Shown piece after piece: positions 1-13,130 of a stretch of DNA of 64,000 nucleotides; positions within the stretch are counted from its first letter, which is position 1; the number at the start of each line of letters is the position of its first letter. The notes beneath the pieces were generated by a model that was not told where the DNA came from, ran no database searches, and saw only the letters and a list, made by a program, of their open reading frames with translations. This DNA is from Turritopsis dohrnii (Eukaryota; Cnidaria; Hydrozoa; Anthoathecata; Oceaniidae), in NCBI GenBank assembly GCA_027922465.2, contig BQMF02000223.1, forward strand, positions 186,001-250,000. The letters are read 5' to 3'. Made by a program: the position numbers and the translations under genes.

Positions 1-3000
1 ACTTTGCTGCTTTGACAGAAGATAAAAAGTTATTAGTATGGACAGTAAAAGAAAAAGAATTGCAATGTCATTAGTAAGTCATAACTTTATACTGTTTTTT
101 AGATTGTTTTCATGTTTTTACAAGGTTCTTTGTTGCAAGTAAGAAAGAACAGTTATAGTAATAGTAATGATCATAGTATCAACAATTCTCTTATGTCTGA
201 TAAAATGTGTTAACAGTAAATATAGAATATTACGAAATAAATGTTTTTTAGGAAAAAGTTAGAGTGGTATAGTGTAAAATTCAATTTCAGGAAATTTTTG
301 ACAGTATTAGAAAATGATCCAAATGCATGATGGAAAAATAATAAGCATTTCCTGCTGAGCTGTGTACTCAACTGATATGTATGTAGAGTAAGGATAAAGA
401 ATGTTAGTTACCTTTTCTGAGAAAAACACCAACAAATTATCTAATTAGAAAAGCTTTCTTTAAACACCAAAGAAGCCATTTCGATTTTACTAGTGTGGCA
501 TTACTTTTAATTTTAGTGATTTAGCAAAACGACCTACTAGTCTTGATTTTTGTCATCATGAAGATACTATTGTGGCTGCCGATAAATATGGTGATGTGTA
601 TAAGTATGTTTGGAATTTTCAATGTATTCATTAATTCATGCTTCTCTATAGTTTCAATAATTGCTCATCAGTTTCAAGTCTTGTTTAAATGCTATTTTGC
701 CACTAAAAATGTTTTTGATAGTTCTGTGTTGTTATCAGAAGTGAGAGAGCATTGCCAAAGTAAAGGAATACTTACTGTCACATTTTAAATCATCGTCTCT
801 GCATCCAAAATTTTAAAATTCCTTTTTCTTAAAACCATCAAGTCAATTCAGAATAATCAAAGAAAAACCTCCACTTTATTTTCATTATCTTACATTGATT
901 TCAATCGATGTGCTTTCAAGTCAGATCAGCTTCATTTTGATCCACATAGTGCTTTTCCATCGACAAAAGCCCATGAAGGAACCTTAGTTAAGTGCAAAGA
1001 ACCAATGCAATTTTGAATCCTGTTACGGTTTGCAAAATAACATTTTTCTGGAATTATTGTTTTTACGTCATCTTTTTGCAATTGATTCAAAGTTACTAGC
1101 TTTAGTTAATCGAATTAGTTAACTATTTTAGATGTGGCTTCAATACCAATAAAAATACTGGACCCACACTTATTTTGGGACATTTATCAATGGTTTTGTC
1201 TGTAGTGAGTTATTATTAATAGAAAGATTCTGTTAGATTTCTTCAAAAGATATTCTTTTCTAATATTTCCTTTAACTTTGATATGTTATTCAAAATAAGT
1301 GGTAGGAATTTCTAAGATGTACATTCACTATTCCGAATTTCACATGCATCCATTGCAGCTATTTCTTCCTCTACAGTGGTTAATGTTAATGTGTATAACT
1401 TTCACAATTTGGAAACTTTTTATCTTTCATGAGGATTTATTCACAAAAAAAATAATAGAGATTTAAGTACAGCATAATAAACTCTATTTTCACTTTTTCA
1501 TATAAAAGACTCGATTAGTGAGTCAATCATTATAGCAGGAATTTTGTAAAAATTGATACTTTCAAATATACTCCATTCACGACCTAACAAAAGCAAATCA
1601 TTTACTTATCCACAAAACGTATGTTATTCAAGTAGGCTTTAATTATCTTGAGTGGAGTGGTTACCTAATAGTATTCTATTGTATTTTTTAGTATATAAGT
1701 ATGTATGTTTATATTTCTAGCGCATGTCGATATGTGATAAATACATAATTACAGCTGATCGAGACGAAAAGATACGAATCAGTAATTATCCTAATTCCTA
1801 TGCTATTCATTCTTACTGCTTAGGACATCAACAGTGAGTATTTTTGCCTTTTTTATTATATATAATAAATATTATATCCTCACTCAGATTGTCAATAAAA
1901 ATAACACAGAAGTTGCTTTTGATTAAATTAACTGTGCCTTCACAATAACTAATGAGTGTGTGGTCAACCCAAATTTCAAATGCAGACAATCAATCAAATA
2001 ACTTTTGTCCTTATGTATTTAGATTGGTTTCAAGTTTATGTGTATTAGATGATACCTCTCTTTTGTCCAGTTCAGCTGTAAGTAACTTAAAAATTGTTTA
2101 TTTTGTAACATAATTTTGTGCTGAAATGTTGACTATAAATGACTAAGTTAAAGTTTTGTGTAGATTACTTAAGTGTGAAATTCATTTTTAAGACCTATAT
2201 GAAATCTTAAAATTCCTTATGCTTGAATTTAATAAGACAAGGCAAGTAAGAGTAACATTATATCTATACTCTTAAAATTGTTGTTCATTGTCGTAAGGTT
2301 AAAGTTTCATATTTGAATAAAAGCTTCATGATTTTGTTTTGATTATGTTTTTGGATTTAACTTTTACTTCTATAGTTTGTTATAACTAGTTACACCATGA
2401 ACAGCACAGCACACATTTAACACACCTGATCACACTATGGTTTAAAATACTAGATGTGATAATTCTTTTTTTTTCCATTTTTGCTCTTTATAGGATTCAA
2501 CATTGCGATTGTGGAATTACAAGGATGGTTTAGAACTTTCATGTATCGATTTGAATTCTCTTGACAAAGAGGTAAATAAAGCTAGATAAATGTAGATGAT
2601 AACCAGGGAGAGTTGTCGTACGCACTGATCAAAATGACAACTCTTATATTCCAAATTTTTGTTATTTTTCGATTTTTAAGTGACAACTTTGGTTTTTAGA
2701 AGGATCTGGTAATCAGTCAGATATCTTGTAGGGGAAATTTGGTAGCAGTAATTGCTGAAGAGTAAGTGAGCAATGTTTGCTTTTTTGGTTGAAATCTCAA
2801 GTTAATTTTTCAGGATTATGATTATGCTCATATACAAGCCCAAAAACTGTCTGAATGTTTTTTTATTGTCTTCTTATTCATCAACATTGAGTAGAAGAAA
2901 GAAATCAGTTTTTTTTTTTTTTTTGCCAATTGATTTTAATGTGATTTGACATTCGGAGGGTCAATATTTTTTTTTTTTTTTTATGTTTTACTTGCTTCTT

Positions 3001-3774
3001 TTTCATTATACTTTTAGATGCAATCATATTTTTCTGTATGAATTCAGTGGCAATAGTATATCTTTTCTATCATCAAGTGACCTTGGGGAAAAACCATATA
3101 GTATGGCATTTATTAGTGATTATGAAGTTTTGATTGTTGTTAAGAACATCGAACATCCACTAAAGATTCTGGAAATGACAGACAAGGTATATTTACTTTA
3201 TTGGTAAAATGTCTGAATGGCTGTTGCCATAATAATCGATTCCAATATTTACTTTGGATTGATTTCTTTGCTTTGATTGATTCTTTTCCTTGTTATTGTT
3301 CCACTGCTAAATGCTTGACATTTCTGCAGAAATCTTTGTTTTCCATTCAATATAAAATTATTTTGATATTTGAATGACGTTCTATGGTCTTTTTTAACTG
3401 TTATTCTTTTGTTCAGGAGACCCCAGTTATAAAGAATTCCGAACTTGAAGTATTTATAAAAACAGGTAGGTTTTCTTTCAGTCTTTATCTTTAAATCCTT
3501 TTTGTATTACGAAGTGCATAACTCAGCTAATATGACCAATTTTCATGCAGAGTTAAGTGTTTTTAATTTGGACTTAAAGATAAATCTTAATCAGTAAACA
3601 TATATTTCTTTTTCTTTGTTAGATGGCTTGTCAAACCCTGGTTTATACACACATCTTGTAAAACCGCAAAGAGGGAAGCGTTCCAATACTTCTATCACAC
3701 CAGAAGCAACTATAAACTTGGAGTCAGCCTCAAAGATAATGAAAACTAATAATTCAGAAATTATCTTGACATAA
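1..3774 (+). CDS. WDR4: WDR4, tRNA (guanine-N7) methyltransferase non-catalytic subunit, 5'-truncated by the window edge
   Basis: Ten coding exons: 1-73, 517-603, 1132-1204, 1721-1833, 2023-2077, 2494-2571, 2700-2761, 3018-3186, 3417-3465 and 3623-3774. They join in one frame with GT-AG junctions to 302 residues before the TAA; the N-terminus lies outside the window. Family landmarks seen in order are [45 protein letters not shown] and [13 protein letters not shown], the WD-repeat blades typical of WDR4/Trm82. The C-terminus is basic (KPQRGKRSN), as in other members. Known role of the family: WDR4 binds METTL1 in the nucleus and supports N7-methylation of G46 in tRNAs. An AATAAA at 4153-4158 is a candidate polyadenylation signal. 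No lesion was seen. Exon 3 is short and was placed by the LGHLSM motif and by phase. Confidence 0.93.
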
Positions 3775-4370
3775 TTGTTGAAATATTGATTTATTGATGA
3801 AAAATATTGACAAAGAAATAGCGAAATCGTTGCATTAATTTATGTTTTATCTATAAGATTGTGTATCTGAAAGGATATGTCTTTTCATATGCTGTCACAA
3901 AAGATCTGGATTCTTAGAGCGAAAATCATCTGTCATAAGAATGATTTTGTCTTTAAAGCTTTGATATCTGTATTTGTGTTTCTTTAAAAAAGGAAAATGA
4001 ATAATGATTTTAAGATTTAACTACCACAAATTATCAGTTTCATATCTCTGGTTTATCAATGATCTTTTACATCTCTGCCCAGGTTGAATATTTGTATTTT
4101 TCTTCTATATACATGTTTACTTTTACCCTTATTCATTTCATTTTCAAAGATTAATAAACTTTTAACACCAAGACCGTATAATCATCCGTCAAATGGCTCC
4201 ACTTAAAATGTTAGTACTTTTCTTCCTTGTGTATTTTAAATGTTATCCATTGCTAACTTCCCTCACAAAGTTCCTTTAACAATGAATTATGCAGATTATT
4301 GATAAAAGGAAGTCAAAAGCCTTTCTGTGATCATCTGTATTTAAGTGATTAGTGGAAAGTGTACTACATA

Positions 4371-4992
4371 CAGTGTGTTTCGTAATGTTGGAAATGGAAA
4401 TTTTAAAGCTGTTTTTTTTAATGAATATACTGAATTTTAAAAAAAAATTTACACCGTTGGAAAGCCATTTTGAAGTTCTTTCGGATAGTATGTTTTTGTG
4501 AAAAATGAAAAAGTGGTTTTTGAAAAAATAAGGAAAATGTCTTGGAAAAATGTAATTAAATTTTTAATGGTCGATTAAGATGTGAGTGAAAAGAAAAGAT
4601 TTTTTGAAACAATGACAGCAATTTGGAAAACAATAAACAAATTTAAGCTGTGTGTTCACGAAAAACGTTAAACTTTTATGTTTTAAAATATCTTGGGGGT
4701 CTTAGCGCAAACATAAAGTTAATAAAAAATTTGAATGGATTCAGTGCTTTGAAACAATAAGCACGATGTAATTAAACTACCTGTTAATCGACCATTAAAA
4801 ATTTAATTACATTTTTCAATGACATTTTCCTTGTTTTTTCAAAACCCACTTTTTCATTTTTCACAAAAAATATAATAGCCTAAAGAGCTTGAAAATGGCT
4901 TTCCATTGATATAAAAACTATTTTGAGATTCAGTATATTCATTTTAAAAAACAACTTTAAAATTTCCATTTCCAACATTGTGAAACACACTG
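4371..4992. mobile_element. 622-bp TA-flanked foldback MITE between WDR4 and CWF19L1
   Basis: The two ends are long imperfect inverted repeats of about 200 bp each. The left arm begins CAGTGTGTTTCGTAATGTTG and the right arm is its near-complement, ending CACACTG at 4992. TA dinucleotides at 4369-4370 and 4993-4994 look like a target duplication, as left by Tc1/mariner-type transposition. The unique centre (about 4580-4790) has no open frame of note, so this is a non-autonomous element. Confidence 0.8.
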
Positions 4993-5081
4993 TATAATCA
5001 TAGAAATACCAGTTATGTATTTCTATGATAAAGATGACTCTAGAGGTTTGATTGCTTTGCTCGAAAATATGCCTCAGAAAT

Positions 5082-8000
5082 ATGTTTATGTATCATAGAT
5101 TAGCATGTGGAGGTATAAATGGTAACTTTTCGAAATTTACCAAACGTGTTAACACAATTCATAAGAAAAATGGTCCATTTGAGGTAGGATTTCATTTTTA
5201 TTCATATTGCTGGTACATGAAGAAAAAGAACCAGTAGTTTGCAATTGTATAATGCTGTTATTATGTCAAATGGTCGAAAAAGGTTGTTGTCCTAATGCGT
5301 GCCATTCACTTTCATTTTTCTTTCTCAAAATGTATGTGAAAATTGGCAATATCTTTCCAAACAGCTGACAGCTATACCGATATCATTCATTTTCACATTG
5401 ACTTTGAAACATTGACTTTTAAATAAAAAAAGGTTCCCATTCGACAGTTACTTATTGTCCAATGATTTTTATAGATGGTTATCACATGTGGTAATTTCTT
5501 TGATCCATCTTCACAATCCAAAGAAAATTGGTTAGAAATAAAGAAAAATATCAAGCTTGGTGAGTCGTATGTTTTATGATTATGTCCATTCTGTTGTCAA
5601 TACTTTGTCATTCTTTAAATTGTCGTTTTATGTAGATGTACCAGTCTATATCCTCGGTCCAACATCTGCACCACTGGAACAATTCTATACAAAAAATAAA
5701 CTTCAAGATGGTGAAGAACTATGTGAAAATTTACTATATCTTGGTATGATTCAGTTACACATTGTTCTATATTTAGTTAGCTGTATCCCGTGTAGAGGTG
5801 GTTGCAGTGTATTTTCAGATTGTGAAATTCCTTTAAATGCCTAAATTTGAAGAGAAAAATATTTCAGACTTCTTCATAACATATTTATTCATTTTCTGCG
5901 TTAGCATAAAATGTAAACAAACTTCTTTTTCGATCATATTATTGTAGTTGTGTTGTTTATAATTACAAGATATTTGTAGAAATTCTAGTTTCTCTTAAGT
6001 AAAACGATTTAAAGGTCTCTTTTGCACAATTGTATTCGTTATCTAAATGATCTTAGCTGTTATTGCTACCCGTCAGTTAATAGTATTTTGGATCGTTTCT
6101 TATATGTCAAAGATAACCAACTAAGTTCTTATTTTCAGGTCGTAAGGGGATATTCAAGACCAGTACTGGACTAGTCATTGCATATTTAAGTGGCTTAGAT
6201 AAGGCATCTGTAAGTAAAACACTGTTCATCTGAAATGTTTATATCTTATTACCAGAATACTGAAAAAATAAGCAGTTTTGGTAAGTATTTCTAAGGATTT
6301 TCTTGACATAGTGTAAGAGCTTATAAGGGCAGCATGGTGTGAAGGAAGGTCTCTTTTAACTCTCTAGTGCTGTTATTTTATGTCACCACAGAGAAACATT
6401 GTTCTCTTTGACGCCAAACTGTAACAATTAAGATCACTATATTAATATACAATCCAATATGGGACCTGCAGTGTATAGTATGATGTAATGCGAATTCTTT
6501 TCGTGAGTGCAATTTGGTATTCTCACGTGCGAATATTAGATAAGTTATAAACTCGTTTGTTCATCTTATTTCTGTGTTGCAGCCTGGCAGTACCTTTACT
6601 TCAGCAGATATAAACTCGTTGAAAGAACAAGCCAGAAGAGATGATAAATTTGTGGGTGTCGATATCTTGATGACATCATCATGGCCTAAAGATATAAATA
6701 GAAATGTTCAAACTAAAGTATGGTGAATCCTCTTGCTGAATTTTAAAGGGAAAATTATGAGTCAATCATAGTTCAGTATCCTTTTTAATTTTGATTTAAA
6801 AGCCATTGTTTAATTCCAGGTGGAATTATCTGTGGATTTTGACTCTGAAATTATGTAGTTTATTTTAAAACCATGGAAATTCTGGCAAAGCTTTCAGAAT
6901 GTTTACATGAATTTCATTTGTTTGAATCTATTTTCGTATCATTACATCAACTAGATTTCTCCTGACAGTCCATCACAACTTATATCTTCATTGGCGACGT
7001 CCTTAAAACCTCGTTACCATATTACTTGTCACAAAGAGATATTTTTTGAACGAACTCCATACAGGTATCACGGTATTGTATTTAAAACGACTGAAAATTT
7101 TTCTAGCTTCTTATGCTACACATTCTCCTTGATTGGTAGCATTCTTGAAACACTGTTATTGAAAACTTGTTATAGTATTACCATTGTTGTCTGCTTAAAC
7201 ACACTTGAGATTGTTGATTCCTTACTTTCCTTTAGAAACCATCAAGTTCTGAGAGAAGAGCAGCAACATGTCACACGTTTTATTGCTCTGGCTCCTTTTA
7301 ATAATCCTAAAAACGAAAAGGTTGTTAAAAATGTATTAATTAAATTAAATGGTTTTAATGTATAGCTCAGACAGAGCTTACTAGATGGCAGTATTCAGTC
7401 GTATCTCTGTAGTTCGAACGAATTTCATTGGTCCCTGCACCTGTTATGTCTTTTATAAATGAACCTCTGTTATTCGAAATTACGAAATTACGTTTCTTTC
7501 AAGAGTTTACTGTTATTGGAAATTGATTTTTTTTTAATGAAACAAAGCCTCTTCGGTTCTAGATAAAAGAGTATACTGTGCATATTTTAAAGTAAATTTT
7601 CAATAAATGGCTTGTGACTCAATATATCACATAGTTAATGAGAAGTCAAACCAAAACGACATAATTTTTTTTTTATTCTATTCTATAGTCTGTCTACGCG
7701 TTTGTGATCACACCAATGAGTCGATTAGAACGTCATGAACTTATCAAACAACCTGATGAGGTTACGGAGTTTCCATATAAGGATAATTCTGGAAGAGCTG
7801 ATCAGCAAGCAGATGTAAGGGAATGAGCTTTCTTGCAAATGAAAATGCTTTGTAACGCGATCATCTTTCATCAATTCTATAATCGTCATGGCCTTAGCAT
7901 TTTGGGGGGAGATTGTGCCATCTTTCGTTGTTTTCAGAAGACAAATTGATATTAAACAATGTTCTTGATTACTATCAATCATTTGGCACCCTTTCTGAAA

Positions 8001-11000
8001 TTATGGACTCATAGGTTTAGCCGCAAATTGCGCGGTCCTTGAGGGGAGCTTCAGTTAAGTCGTGGTTTAATTATTCACGCATCCATTCCTTGTTTGAAGT
8101 GGATTTGTTTACTGATGAATAACTGGAACATGTTGATCTTGATTTTTAGAGTGACCAACCCCAACAGTTCTTTTTCAAAAATGAAGATTTAAAACGAAAA
8201 GCCAGTAAGTGGATTAAGGCAATGTTACAATATTTCAGAATCAAGTTTTTCTTAAGTTTGTATAGTGTTGATATAGTATGAATTATGATTGACTAAACTT
8301 TGTTGCAAATGACTGTCTTGTCTTAATGCTGAATGTACGTCTTATCTGTAGACGGACCATTTGTAGATTAAGGCTGTTCATTTATAAAGGATAATGTGCT
8401 CAATTATAACATGATTAAATTTTCATCAAAAATTGGTGTTCCTGTGAGTTGAATAAAAGTATAAAATTGTCAGAACTGCACCCAATCAAAGTACTAGAAA
8501 ATTTTACTCCATAATTTGTACGTATATGAGCGGATTTTTAGGCATTATTCTTATTATTTTCTTTATAGATAATCCTTCAGGTGCTCGAGAAAGGAAAATG
8601 CCAAAAGGACCACGTTAGTATTGTACTTATGTTGTATGGAAAATTGTCCTTACCTGAATTTTGGTTTAATCAACATGTTATGGCCTTATTATTTTTAAGA
8701 TAATGAATTTGTTGGAGGCTGTGGGAATACTAAATCCAGCACTTCTCTACAAGGGAATTTGAAAGATAGTCGTTTATCTGTTTATCTCTGTTTGATATTT
8801 TGATATTAGATAGCTGCTTGTTTCCAGACCCATAAGTTATCGCTCTAATGAGGAATTTTTACTGCATACATCAACATATGCAAACCTCATTTCCATTTAT
8901 GGCAGTTCATTGTTTTAATATTGTTAGATTTCTGCGGAAGCAAGAAATCTATTACAACCGGCTTTGTTGTTTTTTTCTGCTGTCCAAACCTGGCGGTTTT
9001 TTTAAATCTCATGCGTGCATTTACATGAAACCAGAGCACCGTGCATTGCATATCAGCGAAAGATTTACAAAAGTTTCTTTGATCAATATTAAATATATTT
9101 TAAGACATAAAACATATTTTAAGATAAAAAAAAAATTTATGGAAGAAATTAATAATTATCTTTGACTGTGATCATCCTTTTCTAACTAAAAAGAAGTTCT
9201 CAACGTTTTGTATACAGAAGAGTCAAAGAACGTGTATAATACAATACAGATACACAACTGGTTACGTGGCGCAGTTGGCTAGTGCACTCGGCTGTTAACC
9301 GAAAGGTCGGTGGTTCGAGCCCACCTAGGCCATCCAACGTTTTCTGTCGAATTTCATAAATGTCATAACATATTTCGTTTTTCATGCTTCAACAGATTTT
9401 GCAGAAATCTTTCTGTCCGTAAGGGCATCTTGTTTTCTCTTATTACATTGATGATTGCGAACGATCAGGGAATATTGCTGACTTATTAAGATGAGAACTG
9501 AATAAAACAACAGAATACATAGAAACAAAATATCGCCTTGTAAACTTTATGAATTGCTTTGAAATCTTTGTAGTACTAACAGAATTTTTGGACCTATTGT
9601 ACACTTACAAGATTTTCCATCTTTTGTTATTTTCTCTGTTTAACCTTTACCTCGTTTATCTTTAGCTGCTTTATCCTCTGCTTGTTGGTTTTGTCTGGGC
9701 AGTAAAGACGTTGAAAAGCACTTGGTTGTAAGTGTGGGCGAACAGGTATTCAGGCACATACTACTGCACTGTGTTAATACATAGCTATGTGTTGAGTTAT
9801 ATGAAAACAAATATGTGGCTTTGTTCGCGTGTTTATTTACATTGATTCTTCTTATAATAGTTGAGGATTTATTTAAACCTTATTTTCTTCTTTACTCGTT
9901 CTTTAAGTGTTATGTGGCATTGGCGAAAGGAGCTCTCAATGCAGATAATGTTTTGATTTGTCCCGTGGCACACCATAACTCTACAGCAGTACTTCCAGAT
10001 GTAAGAATTGTCCTGCAATCAAGATTCTTATTGTCTAGGATTACTAGTAGTAAGTTAACAGTACGTTTTCATTTTAGGAAGTGAGGATGGAAATGGAAAA
10101 GTATCTTTTCGGTCTTTAAATTTCGGGATGGTAAACAGTCTTCAAACTCCATTAAAACGTTCTGTGGCCTTACAGATAGTTTTTCTCTTAACATTTACAA
10201 AGGTATAAAAGCGGTTTACACAAAATGTTTGCTAAAGAACGTAAAGCCATGGTTATTTTCGAAAGAAACTTTTACACACAGCATCTGCAGTTACAGGTTA
10301 TCCTTTCATTCCATTCGAATAATGGAACGTTGAAGTGACCACGTGATGCCGTTTGATTGACAGTTGGTTTTCATTTTAGGTTGCAGCTGTACCATTGGAT
10401 GCTTCTGAAGATGTGAAGGATACGTTTATGGACCTCGGTGAAGCCAACAATATGGAGTTTATAGAGGTACCGGACGATAAAGATATCACCGAGGTATGAG
10501 AAGTTGCATTCAAGTTACTTGAAACTTTCAATTCCATTTACACTTCCTGAAAGTTTATTCCAATTACAGCAGTCAAGTAGACTAGTTGAAACCACTGCAA
10601 AGATTGTTCAATCATTCTTTACATAAAATGGCGGCCGAATGTATACCGTGTGACGTCAGATGGGAATAAATTGTTGAACAGAAAACTTTTATTCGTCCGT
10701 GAATTTGTCTTATATCCCAGTCGGCAAAATCAGCAAAAAGTCACTGTGACGGAGAGAATTTTTATTGAAATTGTGTGTATATTTATATAGAAATGCACTC
10801 CTTCGCAGAGATTTTTTTTAGGAATGTGCCGGCTGGGATAGTTTCAGTTGAATAAAGCCAGTGTCGTTAATCCGTCTCATATAGTTTCAAGTGAGCCAAC
10901 TTCGTGTCGTGAATCCGTTTTTGATATCTTCAAGTAATCCAACTTTTTCTGAATTAGTTTATACGATGCGTGCAAGATATGTTATCTATACGGGCCTCGT

Positions 11001-11799
11001 TTCCACGTTCACTGGAAGAAACCAATGAGTGGACATAATTTTGTGATGAATAGTGTGTTAAACTAAATCAACGAAAAAAAGCCTCTTTTCGTTCAACAAT
11101 CTTTTTTGAAATGGCCATGAAACCCAGACATTTCCTCTTCTTTACATATATATTCAGTTCAAAATTGAGTCATGTTAAACGCTCATTTGACCATAGTTTT
11201 ATATGTTTATAGCTGGTTGCCATCACAACTCCTTATTTCTCGGTGGAGCTGCCAGATGGAACTAAGTTGTTGCATAAAGTTAAAGGTCGAATGCCTCTGC
11301 AGTTTGGAAGGTAAATCTGTTGCCTTGGTAACATTAGAACGTGTGCATTGTTGTTCCTTTTCCTTTTAAAAAAATCATTCTCAATGTAAAACGTGTCCTG
11401 TCATGTTTAATGAGCATGCGCATTACTTCGCACCAGCTTTTCCGCAAATGTGTTGAATGGAACATTTTCTGAATTTGAAAAACTTGTATGCTCTCCGCAT
11501 TTTCATTGAAATATTGAAAATATTTCTACAGAAATGTACTCCTTCACAGTGATTTTTTTTTTAATTTGTCTATTGGATTGAAGATCTTTTAAACTCTCGT
11601 GAAAATCTCTAAATAAATTAAACCCATATTTGTATTATGTTGTCTCTACTTTTCTAGGGAAGTATTAGCCAGTCCGTCCTTACTAAATTTACCCGATCGG
11701 ATAGACTGGAAGAGATGTAAACTATCCAAAGAAGAAGAAAGCATGCAAGCCAAGTCTTTTCGTAAAAGATTTCAACCGTTTGATTTTAATTTTAACTAA
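5082..11799 (+). CDS. CWF19L1: CWF19L1 (CWF19-like protein 1, CwfJ family), complete, 17 exons
   Basis: Exons: 5082-5183, 5475-5559, 5636-5743, 6139-6209, 6583-6722, 6969-7064, 7236-7320, 7689-7814, 8150-8204, 8569-8613, 9666-9745, 9908-10000, 10078-10100, 10203-10296, 10380-10493, 11213-11310 and 11658-11799. The splice gives 518 residues, close to the usual ~540. Landmarks: CGGINGNF near the N-terminus, LGRKGIF, VDILMTSSWP, SSLATSLKPRYH, TRFIALA, CWFCLGS...EKHLVVSVG, ALAKGALNADN...CPVAHH (the HIT-like CwfJ N-terminal part), VIFERN...QHLQLQ, PLQFGREVLASPSLLNLPD and RKRFQPFDF. The family is a debranching-enzyme-associated, spliceosome-linked protein. Start is uncertain between 5082 and 5088; both give MxxYHRLACGG-like starts, and a spliced leader exon ending at the AG before 5091 is also possible. 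Exon 5 uses the GT at 6723, which alone keeps frame. Confidence 0.93.
7396..7512. mobile_element. Degenerate pogo/Tigger-like MITE in a CWF19L1 intron
   Basis: The segment starts CAGTCGTATCTCTG and ends AGAGTTTACTG. It contains the repeated 'ttcgaa' and 'ATTCGAA' words and the phrase 'aacctctgttattcgaa'. It matches in layout the better-kept copy at 62545-62718. No TA duplication is preserved. Confidence 0.5.
9260..9332 (+). tRNA. tRNA-Asn(GTT)-like gene or pseudogene inside a CWF19L1 intron
   Basis: A 73-nt segment has the D-arm GCGC...GTGC, an anticodon loop CTGTTAA (anticodon GTT, asparagine) closed by TCGG/CCGA, and a perfect T-arm GGTGG-TTCGAGC-CCACC with intact B box. The acceptor stem (GGTTACG against TAGGCCA) pairs poorly, and the first pair of the anticodon stem is C-A. 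The bases that follow are TCCA, so a CCA sits just after the discriminator position; nuclear tRNA genes do not normally encode CCA. This fits a reverse-transcribed or decayed copy better than a working gene. It lies in the intron 8614-9665 in the sense orientation. Confidence 0.55.
10716..10837. mobile_element. Palindromic ~120-bp MITE (family K), copy 1, CWF19L1 intron
   Basis: The ends are CCCAGTCGGCA and TGCCGGCTGGG (inverted, one mismatch). The internal hairpin pairs the CTGTGACGGAGAG arm with the CTCCTTCGCAGAG arm around a TATTTATATAGAAAT centre. This is the family reference orientation. Confidence 0.8.
11485..11570. mobile_element. Family K MITE, partial copy 2, CWF19L1 intron
   Basis: It keeps the half ending 'tatttctacagaaatgtac' plus 'CTCCTTCACAGTGATTTTTT'. 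The other arm is eroded (CTCTCCGCATTTTCATTG) and there are no clear ends. Confidence 0.5.
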
Positions 11800-11881
11800 C
11801 CTGTATTTTTTTAGTCTTTTATAAAATCAAAACTTCTTCTAATTGATGTGCATTTTCTCTTGTCCTCATTCTATACTCAAT

Positions 11882-11930
11882 ATACAAAATCGTCAAAAAG
11901 TCATCGCGACGAAGAAGATTCTTATTCTTT
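11882..11930. mobile_element. Family K MITE fragment 3, downstream of CWF19L1
   Basis: Only the left arm remains: CAAAATCGTCAAAAAGTCAT followed by CGCGACGAAGAAGATTCTTA. Confidence 0.5.
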
Positions 11931-12310
11931 CAAAATCTTAAAAGTATGGGTCAAAATGTGCTCTAATCACAAACACTCTTTTCTAATCAACATTGATAAT
12001 TAAACAACATACTAAAAAGTACGACCTGACCTGAAGTAGGGTGACCTAAGACCTTCAATGTTAATTGAACATGAAGCATAAAAGATGAGTGCTTAGGATG
12101 ATGTTCTAAGGGAATGTGAATTGGTTCTTTTAATTTAGAATATGGGTGCTGATTGAAAAATTCCCCGTCCTTTTTCCTGCATTCCAAATATTTAACTTTC
12201 ACAAATCGGGCTAAAATTCAAAATTTTCTGTTCGTGTAAGTTTTGGCACCTGAAGTAAATCAATTGGACAGAGCTCAGTTTGACCAGGCTTAAATTAAAG
12301 AGAAGAACAT

Positions 12311-12490
12311 TTACACAACGACCGTAAGTGCCATGTTCCATTCTCTCGCTTAAGCCTACAGATCTCTTAAGAACCTTTCTTTGTTCTCTATGATATACAT
12401 GTATTACACGAAAGAAGCCCGAGACCTATGAAATACTGGCTTGGTGACCAGCGGGCTGTAGTCTACCTTATGGTGTGAATGCTTACATCA
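12311..12490. repeat. 180-bp dispersed repeat, copy 1 (second copy 22028-22205)
   Basis: It shares with 22028-22205 the opening TACACAACG(A/G)CC and a strongly conserved ~75-bp core around GAAGCCCGAGACCT, ACTGG and GCGGGCT.TAGTCTACCTTAT. Within the core, AGCCCG and CGGGCT can pair. No coding frame. Confidence 0.7.
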
Positions 12491-12599
12491 AACTTCAATG
12501 AACTTGTTAATTCACTGTTGATTATGCAGGGTGACTGAAAAAAACGCTCTTTTTTCGAGTAACACTAAGATATATTATAAGCAAAAGGACCTTTTTCCA

Positions 12600-13130
12600 A
12601 GAAGATTTGCTTCAGAGCCTCTGAATCAGTTTTTGCATTTTGTTTTCCCTATGTATATACATACATATAAGATTTCAAGTCTTGAGGCTTATGACATGAA
12701 AATGAGCCTATTTTAGGCAGTCTATTTGGGGGTCAGGCCGGCCAAGGAACCAAAATTTTCGGTCAGTTTTTGCATTTTTATTTTCCCTATGTGTATGCCT
12801 ACTTTTTGTAAAAATTTCAAGTCTGAGGCTTATGATATGAAAATGAGCCTTTTCTAGCTAGTATCTATTTAGGGGTCAGATCGGCCAAAGAACCCAAATT
12901 TTTGGTCGGTTTTTGCATTTTTGTTTTCCCTATGTATGTATCTACCTTTCGTAGAAACTTCAAGTTTGAGGCTTATGATATGAAAATGAGCCTATTTCAG
13001 GCAGTATCTATTTAGGGGTCAGATCGGCTAAGGAACCCAAATTTTTGCGTATTCTTTTTCTTGATATTTATACTTAACTTTCAAAAAATTTTCAAGCATC
13101 AGGCTCACGACATGAAAAAGAGTCTTTTCT
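12600..13130. repeat. Tandem array of ~140-bp units, about 3.9 copies
   Basis: Units begin with TTTTTGCATTTT at 12630, 12767 and 12910, with a decayed start near 13047. Each contains 'tttccctatgt', 'gaggcttatga.atgaaaatg' and a 'ggtcag.tcggc.aaggaac' block. Spacing is 137-143 bp. No frame runs across units. Confidence 0.8.

Noticed and set aside
543..788. Sense frame overlapping WDR4 exon 2
   Set aside because: Wrong frame for the KRPTSLDF exon; runs into the intron.
8848..9165. 105-residue frame in a CWF19L1 intron
   Set aside because: AT-rich, lysine-phenylalanine runs, no motif.
9200..9385. 61-residue antisense frame
   Set aside because: It is the usual read-through of the tRNA-like sequence's opposite strand.
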